This document shows positions 53,664 to 62,008 of a DNA stretch of 64,000 nt, in pieces. Every line of letters starts with the position of its first letter. The stretch's first letter is position 1. The notes beneath the pieces were generated by a model, which saw only the letters and a program-made list of their open reading frames with translations, was not told the origin of the DNA and ran no database searches. Origin of the DNA: Schaalia canis (GTDB lineage: Bacteria; Actinomycetota; Actinomycetes; Actinomycetales; Actinomycetaceae); assembly GCF_003858455.1 (NCBI RefSeq), contig NZ_RQZF01000010.1, forward strand, positions 1 to 64,000, given 5' to 3'. The translations under genes and the position numbers were made by a program.

Positions 53664-54644
53664 TCACAACTGCGGCGGATGTACCACCCACGGCTGCGTG
53701 CCCAGCCCGCGCAGGGCGTCAAGTGGTAAAGCTTCCCGCAGGTCAGCAGCGCAGCGCGCCCCCTCGACACCCAGGGAACGTCCAATCCATTCAAGCACGT
53801 CAGCAGTTGACCACCCCAAAGCGTGAAGATCGGGCAGGGTCACCGCTCCGTCACGTTTAGCTAGGCGTGCCCCCGTTGGGGACAGCGCCAGAGGCACATG
53901 TACGTAGGTGGGTTCGCTGACTTCTAGCAACGAAGCTAAAGCAGCCTGCGCGGGAGCCTGCGACAGCAGATCGTCCCCGCGCGTCACCTGATCAACACCC
54001 TGAAAGGCATCATCAACGACAACCGCCAGATTATAGGCAGGGACGCCATCATTGCGGCGCACCACGAAGTGGTCAACCGGGCCGGTGTAGCGTCCGTGCA
54101 ATTCGTCGGTGACAGTCCAGGACGAGGCGGGCGCTCGCAGCCGCAGGGCTGGAATCCTCCCCGCGCTGGCGAATGCTTCGCGCCGAGCTGTGCGCTCAGC
54201 CTTGCTCAGGTGCAAGCAGGTGCCCGGATAGTGGCCTGGGGGCACATGCGGGGCTGAGGCCGCCTCGCGAATATCTTTACGTGAACAGAAACACTCAAAG
54301 AGGTGCCCGCCTTCGCGAAGCTGATTAAGGGCGGCTTCGTGGGCATCGGTGCGGGTGGTTTGGATCAGAACTTCGCCGTCCCACTCAAGTCCAATCTCAG
54401 CAAGGTCCTCAAGCTGGCGTTCCGTCGAACCTGCCCGCACGCGGTCAATGTCTTCCACGCGCAGCAGGAAGCGCCGCCCACTCTGGCGTGCCCACAGCCA
54501 CGCAAGCAGCGCAGTGCGGAGATTCCCGACATGTAGATCACCCGTAGGGGAAGGGGCAAAACGGCCAGCTCCTGCGTGAGCAGCCTCAAAGGGAAGAGGT
54601 GCAGTTGTCGGCAATGGCGGCTGTGCGGAGGATGCGGTGCTCAC
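53664..54644 (-). CDS. gluQ: Glutamyl-Q tRNA(Asp) synthetase
   Basis: 326 residues. Class I synthetase HIGH-type motif HVGN in RFAPSPTGDLHVGNLRTALL, and KMSK-type RLAKRDGAVTL. It lacks the C-terminal anticodon-binding domain of GltX, as expected for GluQRS, which glutamylates queuosine on tRNA-Asp. The putative zinc site is partly kept (CFCSRKD ... YPGTC). The GTG start overlaps the stop of the thiamine-binding protein gene (GTGA), so the two genes are coupled. Confidence 0.92.
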   Translation of the reverse strand: MSTASSAQPPLPTTAPLPFEAAHAGAGRFAPSPTGDLHVGNLRTALLAWLWARQSGRRFLLRVEDIDRVRAGSTERQLEDLAEIGLEWDGEVLIQTTRTDAHEAALNQLREGGHLFECFCSRKDIREAASAPHVPPGHYPGTCLHLSKAERTARREAFASAGRIPALRLRAPASSWTVTDELHGRYTGPVDHFVVRRNDGVPAYNLAVVVDDAFQGVDQVTRGDDLLSQAPAQAALASLLEVSEPTYVHVPLALSPTGARLAKRDGAVTLPDLHALGWSTADVLEWIGRSLGVEGARCAADLREALPLDALRGLGTQPWVVHPPQL

Positions 54645-54952
54645 TGGTCCATCTGCTCAAGGGCAGAGTTGAGGCGTTCCACCTTCGCTGTCATCTCTCC
54701 GGTGAAGCCTGGACGCAGGTCAGCCTTGAGCACGAGCGACACACGAGGCGACACTTCGGCTACAGCGGCACAGGCTGCCTTAATGACGGGCATGACCTCG
54801 TCCCATTCGCCTTCAATGGTGGTGAACATTGAGGAAGTCTCATTGGGAAGTCCTGACTTGCGGACAATATCAACAGCGCGGGCTACGGCTTCGGTGACAG
54901 ACCCATCTTCGTGGGGAGTGGTCATGGGGGCAACAGAGAATGCAAACAACAT
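54641..54952 (-). CDS. MTH1187/YkoF-type thiamine-binding protein
   Basis: 103 residues from ATG 54950-54952 (MLFAFSVAPM). A small alpha/beta protein of the MTH1187 (DUF77) family: SVTEAVARAVDIVRKSGLPNETSSMFTTIEGEWDEVMPVI split over two strands and helices. Family members bind thiamine or related ligands in the cytoplasm. It is not next to the thiamine operon and has no TPP riboswitch of its own. It overlaps gluQ by 4 bases. Confidence 0.85.
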   Translation of the reverse strand: MLFAFSVAPMTTPHEDGSVTEAVARAVDIVRKSGLPNETSSMFTTIEGEWDEVMPVIKAACAAVAEVSPRVSLVLKADLRPGFTGEMTAKVERLNSALEQMDQ

Positions 54953-55257
54953 ACTGTCAGAGTAATAGTGCCCAGCCCGCTTCTGGGGGAGGCATAAGCG
55001 CAGTAGCATAAACCCGCACTTTCACTGCTCTGTTGTGCCCTGCTGCAGTGCTGCACTGCTGCACTCGGGCTCGGGCTCAGACTCGGGGCTGTGGCGTGGG
55101 CTCAGACTATGGCTCGGGCGTAAAGTGTTGCCCGCCCAGACGGGCACAGTCGCCGTCAACAGGAGAAGGCACAAGCAGAGAGGGTGCTGCCGGAAAGAAA
55201 ACACTGCTGGAGAGAATGCCAGACGGAAAGAAAGCACAGACGGAAGGAGGAGCGCCC

Positions 55258-56160
55258 ATGAATCTTCACACTCGTGCATTCAGGAGCCTCAACAACATGT
55301 GGGTGGCCCTCGCCATTGGCGCATTGCTTGGCAGTGCGGCTCGGCTCAGTGCGGATGCGTTCTTTACAAGCGCACTGCACGCTCCAGTCTTTGCCTCCAC
55401 TGTGGCAGTGAACCTGCTGGGCACCCTTTTTCTGTGTGGACTCACAGCGCGGCGCCATCGGGCCGCGACTTCTTCCACGTCCACCACGGGAGGAATGCTC
55501 CTCGCAAAAGATAGCGGTATCAGCGAGCGAGCGTGGGTAATATGGGCCACGGGCTTTTGCGGCTCCTTCACCACCTATTCAGCCCTCGCCTTGAGCGCGA
55601 CGCATGCGAGTGCGGGATACCCCTTGCCGCCGTCGTGGATTGACGAGGCATCCGTGCCGCTTCCCCTGGGCATCATGGCGGGTGCGATTATGGGCATTGT
55701 GGGCGCCACCTTCCGTTGGCGCTTTAATGCATGGCTGACCTTACGTTTTACTGCCGTCCAGAAAAGAATTGCGCTCGCGGCTGATTGCCGTAGGCGGAAA
55801 GAAGAGTGCGTGTGGGCAACTCTTACGCGGGGGTTCACTGTGCTTGCGCCGCTTATGGGAATTGCCGTGATTAATGTGCTGGGCAGCGGGGCGGCGGGCT
55901 TCGTCGCTGGCAGCTACCAGATGTGTTTGGCTCAGGGGGCAGAGCGGGGTGTTATTGCCTTTGCGTGGTTGTGTACGGGTTCAGGAATTTTAGGGGCGTT
56001 CACCACCTTTTCGACGGCTGTTGTTGATGCGTGGATGATTGTGCGTCGAGGGTATGTGTGGGGTGGAGCCCTTATATTTGCTGGAGTTTGGGTGTTTGCC
56101 TGGGGAGCCTGCGCCTTAGGCTGGAAAATTGCTGGGATTTCAGCATGTGGAGCAATGTAA
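55258..56160 (+). CDS. Single-chain double CrcB/Fluc fluoride channel
   Basis: 300 residues from the ATG at 55258 after GGAAGGAGG; the longer frame upstream lacks membrane character. Two CrcB-type halves occur in one protein. Half 1 has GALLGSAARLSADAF, the pore Asn in AVNLLGT (N52) and GFCGSFTTYS (99-108). Half 2 has the pore Asn in VINVLGS (N206) and GSGILGAFTTFST (241-253). CrcB proteins are normally ~125 residues and form dimers. I count about seven membrane segments; the middle one (IMAGAIMGIVGATF) may serve as the end of half 1 or the start of half 2. Exports fluoride passively. No fluoride riboswitch seen. Confidence 0.85.
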   Translation: MNLHTRAFRSLNNMWVALAIGALLGSAARLSADAFFTSALHAPVFASTVAVNLLGTLFLCGLTARRHRAATSSTSTTGGMLLAKDSGISERAWVIWATGFCGSFTTYSALALSATHASAGYPLPPSWIDEASVPLPLGIMAGAIMGIVGATFRWRFNAWLTLRFTAVQKRIALAADCRRRKEECVWATLTRGFTVLAPLMGIAVINVLGSGAAGFVAGSYQMCLAQGAERGVIAFAWLCTGSGILGAFTTFSTAVVDAWMIVRRGYVWGGALIFAGVWVFAWGACALGWKIAGISACGAM

Positions 56161-56260
56161 CGAACAATTTGGGGCGCCTTTCGGGCCAGCCTATGCTGGA
56201 GGCTGCTCAATGCACGCTTTCACAGCGAACACACCGGCAGCGTAGGGAAGGTTTGTCACC

Positions 56261-57253
56261 ATGATCGACTTGATTGGGGTCCGTAAGGTGTACCCCGTCA
56301 AGGGCGGCAGCGACGTCGTTGCCCTCGACGACGTGAATCTGCACGTCGAACGCGGCTCCATCCACGGCATCGTTGGCCAATCGGGTGCAGGCAAGTCCAC
56401 GCTTATCCGATGCCTGACGGCCTTGGAAAAGCCCACCGCTGGGTCCATCGTTGTTGACGGCACTGACCTTGCCACCCTGCGTGGGCGCGAACTACGCGAG
56501 GCACGCCGCGCTATCGGCATGGTCTTTCAGGCCGCTCACCTGCTAGACGGACGTACCGCCGCAGCTAATATTGGCTACCCGCTGCGTCTGGCTGGTATGA
56601 AGAAAGCCGACATTGATGCTCGGGTTGAAGAATTGCTTGCGCTTGTCGGTTTGGCTGGCCGCGGTAACTCTTACCCTTCGCAACTGTCCGGTGGCCAGCG
56701 CCAGCGCGTGGGTATCGCACGCGCTTTAGCCGATCATCCTCAGGTGTTGCTCTGTGATGAGCCGACGTCTGCGCTTGATTCCGAGTCCACTCGCCAGATC
56801 CTTGAACTGCTCCGTCAGGTGCGTGACCTGGCTGGCGTGACCGTTGTCATCATCACCCACGAGATGGGTGTTGTGCGTGAAATCTGCGATTCTGTGACCC
56901 TGCTTGGTGCGGGCCAAGTCCTCCAATCGGGCACGGTTGACGCTGTCCTCAATGATGTTGCCTCTCCCTTGGCGCGAGAGCTCGTTCCCGCTCCTTCAGT
57001 TGATGACACCGTGATTCCTCAGGATCGCACTCTTTTGGATGTCATTTTTACCTCCAGCCCGGGTATTCCCACCGGTGCAACAGTGCTGAACTTGACGGCT
57101 TCGATGGGTGCGGATGTGACCGCAGGCCGTTTCGAGTCGATTGGTTCCACGCAGGTGGGGCGCTTGGCTTTGTCGGTGCCCAGTTATCACGCTGAGAAGA
57201 TTGTGACCCAGTTGCGCGAGCAGAAGATTTACGCGGAAGTGAGGACCGCATGA
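56261..57253 (+). CDS. metN: Methionine ABC transporter ATP-binding protein
   Basis: 330 residues. Walker A GQSGAGKST, signature LSGGQRQRVGIA, Walker B LLCDEPTSALD and the H-loop in ITHEMGVVREICD. Residues ~255-330 form the C-terminal NIL/ACT-like domain (GATVLNLTASMGADVT...) that binds methionine and mediates feedback inhibition in this family. The GTGA-type overlap with metI and the nearby metQ confirm the system. No SAM riboswitch could be recognised in the 100 bases upstream. Confidence 0.94.
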   Translation: MIDLIGVRKVYPVKGGSDVVALDDVNLHVERGSIHGIVGQSGAGKSTLIRCLTALEKPTAGSIVVDGTDLATLRGRELREARRAIGMVFQAAHLLDGRTAAANIGYPLRLAGMKKADIDARVEELLALVGLAGRGNSYPSQLSGGQRQRVGIARALADHPQVLLCDEPTSALDSESTRQILELLRQVRDLAGVTVVIITHEMGVVREICDSVTLLGAGQVLQSGTVDAVLNDVASPLARELVPAPSVDDTVIPQDRTLLDVIFTSSPGIPTGATVLNLTASMGADVTAGRFESIGSTQVGRLALSVPSYHAEKIVTQLREQKIYAEVRTA

Positions 57254-58032
57254 GTGCCGCTGTCTCCACCATGTCCGCCTTTTCCAGCCAACTTCACGGG
57301 GCGTTCGCCTCGTTGAACGAGGCCACCGCAGTGGCCGCCACGCTGTTACCTGCGGGCCCGAACGATCCCACGTGGGGCGACAATCCTGCACTGACCAAAC
57401 AGTTTGTGCCCGCGATTATTGACACCCTCTTGATGACGGGGTTTTCTACCTTCTTCACTGTGATTTTTGGTTTGCCTCTGGGCCTGCTCCTCGTGCAGAC
57501 CTCGAAGGCTGGGCTTACCCCTAATCGCGTGGTGAATCAGGTGGTGGGCGGCACGGTAAACATTGTTCGCTCCCTGCCTTTCATTATTGGTATCGTCGCG
57601 CTTTTCCCGTTGACGAAGCTCATTGTGGGCACGCGTCTGGGCTGGCAGGCTACCGTGGTGCCACTGGTGATCCTGGCGATTCCTTTCTTTGCGCGCCTGG
57701 TGGAGTCCAATATTTTGGGCGTCGATGCCGGAAAGATTGAAGCAGCGCAGATGATGGGTGCCTCTCACCGTCAAATTCGTTGGGGAGTACAGGTCCGCGA
57801 GGCTTTGCCCGCCCTCGTCCAGTCAATCACTGTCTTGGCTATCACGATGGTCGGATACTCAGCAATGGCGGGTGTGATTGGTGGCGGCGGCCTTGGCCAG
57901 TTGGCCATTAACTACGGCTACACCCGTAACCAGTACGATGTGCTGATTGTGTCCGTGGTGACGATTATTCTGATCGTCCAAGTGATCCAGGTGATTGGTG
58001 ACATGGTGAGCCGGCTGGTGGACCACCGCTGA
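57250..58032 (+). CDS. metI: Methionine ABC transporter permease
   Basis: 260 residues with five to six membrane segments and the coupling loop EAAQMMGASHRQIRWGVQVREALP. It is longer than E. coli MetI (217) by an N-terminal ~40 residues. MetI family motif YSAMAGVIGGGGLGQLAINYGYTR is intact. It overlaps metN by 4 bases; metQ follows after a 175-base structured gap. Confidence 0.94.
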   Translation: MSAAVSTMSAFSSQLHGAFASLNEATAVAATLLPAGPNDPTWGDNPALTKQFVPAIIDTLLMTGFSTFFTVIFGLPLGLLLVQTSKAGLTPNRVVNQVVGGTVNIVRSLPFIIGIVALFPLTKLIVGTRLGWQATVVPLVILAIPFFARLVESNILGVDAGKIEAAQMMGASHRQIRWGVQVREALPALVQSITVLAITMVGYSAMAGVIGGGGLGQLAINYGYTRNQYDVLIVSVVTIILIVQVIQVIGDMVSRLVDHR

Positions 58033-58110
58033 GCACACCACCAGTCGGAGTTCGTGAGACGATCCGTTTACATACTTTCATCCCCTGAGATCGTTCTGCG
58101 CAGCACTGAC

Positions 58111-58190
58111 CAATAGGCGAGGCTAGTACCAACAGAGCCCACCTTCGGGCCACCTCGCTCCCATGGGGAGGCAGAGACTCTCCCCACGAC
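58111..58190 (+). promoter_or_regulatory. Structured leader upstream of metQ
   Basis: Nested pairings: GCGAGG (58117-58122) with CCTCGC (58153-58158), enclosing GCCC (58137-58140) with GGGC (58147-58150). A second hairpin follows, GGGGAG (58165-58170) with CTCCCC (58180-58185). It does not match a SAM riboswitch pattern I know. It may be an mRNA processing or stabilising element between metI and metQ, or an unrecognised regulatory RNA. Confidence 0.4.
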
Positions 58191-58207
58191 TGAGAATTGA
58201 GAAAACA

Positions 58208-59053
58208 ATGCGTTCCTACCGTGCACTTGCCGCTACTTCCGCTGTTGCCGCACTTGCCCTGTCCGCCTGCTCCGGGTCCGCTGAGACCGCTGCATCCGAT
58301 GCTTCGGCTCCCGCCGCTTCGGGCGAGGTCGTCACCATTAACGTTGGCGCTTCTCCTGTGCCTCACGCCAAGATCTTGCAGTTCATTGATGAGACGCTGG
58401 CTCCTGCTGCTGGCATCGATCTGGAGATCGTTGAGTACAACGACTACATCCAGCCTAATGTTGCCCTGAATGATGGCGACTTGGATGCGAACTTCTACCA
58501 GACCATCCCCTACCTGGAGGATCAGGCTGCTGAGTACGGCTACGAGTTCACCCCCGGTGCCGGCGTTCACTTGGAGCCTCTCGCGGTTTACTCTGCAACC
58601 CTGAAGAACCTGTCTGAGCTGCCTGACGGCGGCAAGATCGGCATTATTGCTGATGTCACCAACCAGGCTCGCGCACTCAAGCTTCTGGCAAGCCAGGGTC
58701 TTGTGGAACTGCCTGCCTCGGGCGATATCAATATCCACACCGTTAAGCCTCTGAAGAACTTCACTTTCACAGAGGTTGAAGGCGCACAGCTTGTTCGCGC
58801 TCTTGCCGATGTGGACGCTGCTGTGATCAACGGTAACTTCGCTCAAGATGGTGGCCTTTCCCCTGAAAAGGACGGCCTCGCTGTTGAATCCTCCGAGAAC
58901 AACCCTGCGTCGAACCTGCTTGTGTGGAAGTCCGATATCTCCGGTGAGAAGGCTGAGGCTGTGAAGAAGCTCGAAGAGCTCCTCCACACCGACGAGGTTC
59001 GCCAGTTCATCAAGGACAACTGGAACGACGGTTCGGTGATTCCCTCCTTCTGA
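58208..59053 (+). CDS. metQ: Methionine-binding lipoprotein
   Basis: 281 residues from the ATG at 58208. Lipobox LALSAC near residue 20. NlpA/MetQ family: INVGASPVPHAKILQFI, VEYNDYIQPNVALNDGDLDANFYQTIPYLEDQ and ADVDAAVINGNFAQDGGL. It captures methionine outside the cell for MetNI. The ribosome site is weak (GAGAA), so the structured leader may influence translation. Same strand and order as metN-metI. Confidence 0.95.
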   Translation: MRSYRALAATSAVAALALSACSGSAETAASDASAPAASGEVVTINVGASPVPHAKILQFIDETLAPAAGIDLEIVEYNDYIQPNVALNDGDLDANFYQTIPYLEDQAAEYGYEFTPGAGVHLEPLAVYSATLKNLSELPDGGKIGIIADVTNQARALKLLASQGLVELPASGDINIHTVKPLKNFTFTEVEGAQLVRALADVDAAVINGNFAQDGGLSPEKDGLAVESSENNPASNLLVWKSDISGEKAEAVKKLEELLHTDEVRQFIKDNWNDGSVIPSF

Positions 59054-59098
59054 TACTCATTTCCTGGCCGTTGATCTGGCCATGATGTGAAGTTCTTG

Positions 59099-59138
59099 GC
59101 GGCTGCTGTGGGCGTAATGCCTACGGCAGCCGCTTTTT
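59099..59138 (+). terminator. Rho-independent terminator after metQ
   Basis: GCGGCTGC (59099-59106) pairs with GCAGCCGC (59126-59133), the stem extends inward, and a T5 run follows immediately. Confidence 0.9.
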
Positions 59139-59334
59139 GCTGTTCTAGGTGTTGGTCAAGTCGGGTTTCCTTTGGGCGCCGTTCACGTGCTGCCGCATTG
59201 TCGGCGTGCGTCATGTGCGGCGTTACTTTGTTGACGTCGCGCTTTTGTGATGTGGCGGAGAGCGTGGGCCAATAGTGGCCAGAGGCATGCGGACATGATG
59301 GGTGAATGGCAGTGGGATGTGTCAGGATGTCCTC

Positions 59335-59931
59335 ATGTTTGTCACTATTGGTCAACGTCTGAAGCAGCATATGCGTCATGCTCGCCAGGCCCTGCGGCTG
59401 TGGAGCCGCCGCCGGTGGCTGCTTGCAGTCGTCTTTAGCGCGCTAATCGCTGTGGCTTTGGGAATCGTCACTGTGTTGATCCCTAACCCGATTTTCCACC
59501 GCGATATTCCGCCAACGGCGTGGAGCTATCCAGTGCTGATTGTGACAGCGGTGCTGTCAGGTATGTTGATGGCCACCTATGTCAAAGAGCCTGTGCCTGG
59601 AGCAGAGTCGGGGGGATCGGCGCGTCTTTCGGGCCAGGAGGGGCTCACTGATGCGTCCTCGTCTTCCACGCCCCCTCCCATTGGTACTAAGGGCGAGGGC
59701 GCCGAAGGTTCTTCTGTTGTGGGAATGATCGGAACTTTTGGAGCATGGTTTGCGATTGGCTGCCCGGTGTGTAACAAGTTGGCACTGCTTGCTTTGGGCT
59801 ATAGCGGGGCAATGACCTATTTTGCTCCGATGCAACCGTGGCTTGCGGGTATCTCTGTGGTGCTTTTAGCGCTAGGCCTTGTGGTGCGCTTGTCGGGTGA
59901 GATTGCCTGTGCGGTGCCCGCGCGTGCTTAA
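59335..59931 (+). CDS. Unknown membrane protein with CPVC motif
   Basis: 198 residues from the ATG at 59335 (MFVTIGQRL); an upstream start adds 11 unlikely residues. Four hydrophobic segments: ~34-54, ~75-93, ~145-165 and ~172-192. The third contains AIGCPVCNKLALLALGYSGAM, a CxxC pair at the membrane, suggesting a thiol-redox or metal role. A Ser/Gly/Pro-rich loop separates segments 2 and 3. I cannot name a family. Monocistronic between terminators. Confidence 0.7.
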   Translation: MFVTIGQRLKQHMRHARQALRLWSRRRWLLAVVFSALIAVALGIVTVLIPNPIFHRDIPPTAWSYPVLIVTAVLSGMLMATYVKEPVPGAESGGSARLSGQEGLTDASSSSTPPPIGTKGEGAEGSSVVGMIGTFGAWFAIGCPVCNKLALLALGYSGAMTYFAPMQPWLAGISVVLLALGLVVRLSGEIACAVPARA

Positions 59932-59967
59932 GGCTAGTGGCCGGGCTTTTTATCGGGCCTGATGTGT

Positions 59968-60000
59968 ATTGCCCCCGCTACCTAAGGTAGCGGGGGCAAT
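59968..60000. terminator. Bidirectional hairpin between converging genes
   Basis: ATTGCCCCCGCTACCT and AGGTAGCGGGGGCAAT are exact reverse complements with a one-base centre. It is placed between the CPVC membrane protein gene and upp, and probably ends both transcripts. Confidence 0.75.
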
Positions 60001-60036
60001 GCTGTATGCGTTTATGTGGCGCTTAGACCTGAGTGA

Positions 60037-60675
60037 TTAGTCCACGCTGCCGTAGAGGCGGTCGCCTGCGTCGCCAAGGCCGGGCACGATGTAGGCCTTT
60101 TCGTTGAGCTTTTCGTCAACGGCGGCAACGACGATGGAGACGTCAACGCGGTCTCCGATGGCCTTTTCAACTTCGGCCAAGCCTTCGGGTGAAGCGATCA
60201 GGCAGATGGCGGTGACGTCGGAGGCGCCCAAATCCAGGAGGTAGTTGATGGCGGCGATCAGGGTGTGACCGGTGGCCAGCATGGGGTCAATGACGAAGCA
60301 CTGGCGGCCTGAGAGATCTTCGGGCAAACGGTTTGCGTAGGTTTCGATGAGGAGGGTTTCCTCGTCGCGCTTCATGCCCAAGAATCCGACCTCTGCGGTT
60401 GGGAGGAGGCGGGTCATGCCTTCGAGCATGCCCAGGCCTGCGCGTAGGACGGGCACGACGATGGGGCGAGGCTCAGCGATCTTCTTGCCGACTGTGGGGG
60501 CGACCGGAGTGTTAATGGCAACCTCGGTGGTGGTGACGTGACGGGTTGCCTCGTACGCCAGGAGGGTGACGAGCTCGTCAACGAGCTGTCGGAAGGTGGC
60601 CGAGGGGGTGTCGCGGTCACGGAGAACGGTGAGCTTATGGTTAATGAGCGGGTGATCTGCAATATGGAGACGCAT
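60037..60675 (-). CDS. upp: Uracil phosphoribosyltransferase
   Basis: 212 residues, standard length. PRPP-binding loop [16 protein letters not shown], the uracil-binding end [15 protein letters not shown], and [12 protein letters not shown] are all intact. It makes UMP from uracil and PRPP (pyrimidine salvage). On the minus strand TAATCT lies 6 bases before the ATG, with no Shine-Dalgarno, so the message is probably leaderless. Divergent from tadA. Confidence 0.97.
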   Translation of the reverse strand: MRLHIADHPLINHKLTVLRDRDTPSATFRQLVDELVTLLAYEATRHVTTTEVAINTPVAPTVGKKIAEPRPIVVPVLRAGLGMLEGMTRLLPTAEVGFLGMKRDEETLLIETYANRLPEDLSGRQCFVIDPMLATGHTLIAAINYLLDLGASDVTAICLIASPEGLAEVEKAIGDRVDVSIVVAAVDEKLNEKAYIVPGLGDAGDRLYGSVD

Positions 60676-60800
60676 GTGGCTAGATTAGCGCGCCAGGAGG
60701 TCTTTGGGCATTGGTTACGCGCGGAAAACACGAAGTGCGTGTTATGGGGGCGAATCCTAGCTTCTGGGAGCGTTCGAGGTACGCTTACGGAGTGGTGAAA

Positions 60801-61580
60801 ATGGACAACTTGCGTGAAGCCATGAGTCGCGCACTTTTCTTAGCGAATCATGCCCGAGCAGGCGATGATGTGCCTGTCGGTGCAGTGGTGCTTGATTCCA
60901 TGGGGCGAATCATCGGTGAGGGATGGAATTGTCGCGAGTCTGACCATGATCCTGCTGGCCATGCTGAAATTGTTGCTTTGCGTGATGCGGGCCGCCGCCT
61001 GAAGCGATGGAATCTGGTGGGCTGTACGCTAGTTGTCACTCTTGAGCCATGCACGATGTGTGCTGGTGCGGCTATTCAGGCTCGGGTTGATCGTGTGGTC
61101 TTTGGCGCCTGGGATCCGAAGGCGGGTGCGGCTGGTTCCCTCCGTGATGTGTTGCGTGATTCGCGCTTAAACCACACGGTAGAGGTTATTCCGGGCGTTT
61201 TGGCTCAAGAGGCTTCCGTTCAGTTGAAGGCTTTCTTTGACGTTCGACGTTCGCATTCTGGGGCTCCGTTGGTGGAGGGTGTGGATTACGAGAAGGTCGA
61301 GCAGGAGCTTGCACAGACGCGTGAGCCGAAGGCAACGCCTGTAGCGGGGCCGCGTTTGACGGTGCCGCCAATTGGGCAGGCTCCTCGGTATGCGTCACTG
61401 CCTGACGAGGCTTTTTCTCTTCTATCCTCTGGTGGGGAAGCGGCCGAGTCTGTTCACAGCTTGCCAGTGAGTGAGGTTGAGGTGGTGCCTCCTGCGGTGC
61501 CTGAGCCTTCTGCTACTCCCAGTGGTGGATTTATTCCCGGGATTACTGTGCGGCGGCGTACGCGGGGTAAGGGGCGTTAG
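60801..61580 (+). CDS. tadA: tRNA adenosine(34) deaminase with long C-terminal tail
   Basis: 259 residues from the ATG at 60801, eight bases after GGAG. Residues 1-~150 are a TadA deaminase: HAE (54-56) with the catalytic Glu and PCTMC (83-87) for zinc. It converts A34 to inosine in tRNA-Arg(ACG), the very tRNA encoded at 52893. Residues ~155-259 are an added Pro/Ser/Glu-rich tail ending in a basic VRRRTRGKGR; typical TadA is 150-170 residues. The tail is probably disordered. Confidence 0.93.
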   Translation: MDNLREAMSRALFLANHARAGDDVPVGAVVLDSMGRIIGEGWNCRESDHDPAGHAEIVALRDAGRRLKRWNLVGCTLVVTLEPCTMCAGAAIQARVDRVVFGAWDPKAGAAGSLRDVLRDSRLNHTVEVIPGVLAQEASVQLKAFFDVRRSHSGAPLVEGVDYEKVEQELAQTREPKATPVAGPRLTVPPIGQAPRYASLPDEAFSLLSSGGEAAESVHSLPVSEVEVVPPAVPEPSATPSGGFIPGITVRRRTRGKGR

Positions 61581-62008
61581 AAGCGCATTTTTTTGATGCA
61601 GTCCGTCATTTAAGAGGATAAGTGATCTATTTCACTCTGGGCTAATGAGGCACGTTTTCCTGGTTCGAGAAAGTATGCTGCCGGTTATTTTTCTCCTGAA
61701 TAAACTGATCGATCCCTGATAAAGTGCTGATTTTCCGCGGATAGTTTCTTCGGTGTTAGCCACCCTTATAAAGTCTAAGATTTTAAATATCTTAATGTTG
61801 AGATATTTCCTGTGACTCTTCTGACTGTCGCGCGTTTTTTCCGGGTCTGGGCGCTAGTTTTCACCCTATCTTTCTGCCCGTACGGCACATACGCTTGATA
61901 CATCTGTATCCACCGAAGGCGTCTCATCTGAGGTCCTTCGCGTCGATCGCCGCAACACTGCCCGCCGAATGCCTTGGCGGGAATGTGCGGTCTCTTGGAA
62001 GGAAAAAT
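61581..62008 (+). other. AT-rich leader/promoter region of the surface protein gene
   Basis: About 430 bases without a gene. Much more AT-rich than the surroundings between 61600 and 61830, with many TTT/AAA tracts. GGAAGGAAA (61998-62006) is the ribosome site for the next gene. The length suggests a long 5' untranslated region or several promoters. Confidence 0.5.

Noticed and set aside
55020-55257. Fluoride riboswitch before the CrcB fusion
   Set aside because: The expected conserved fluoride aptamer pattern was not found; the region is low-complexity GC-rich sequence.
56161-56260. SAM riboswitch before metN
   Set aside because: No conserved SAM-I or SAM-IV core could be recognised in the 100-base gap.
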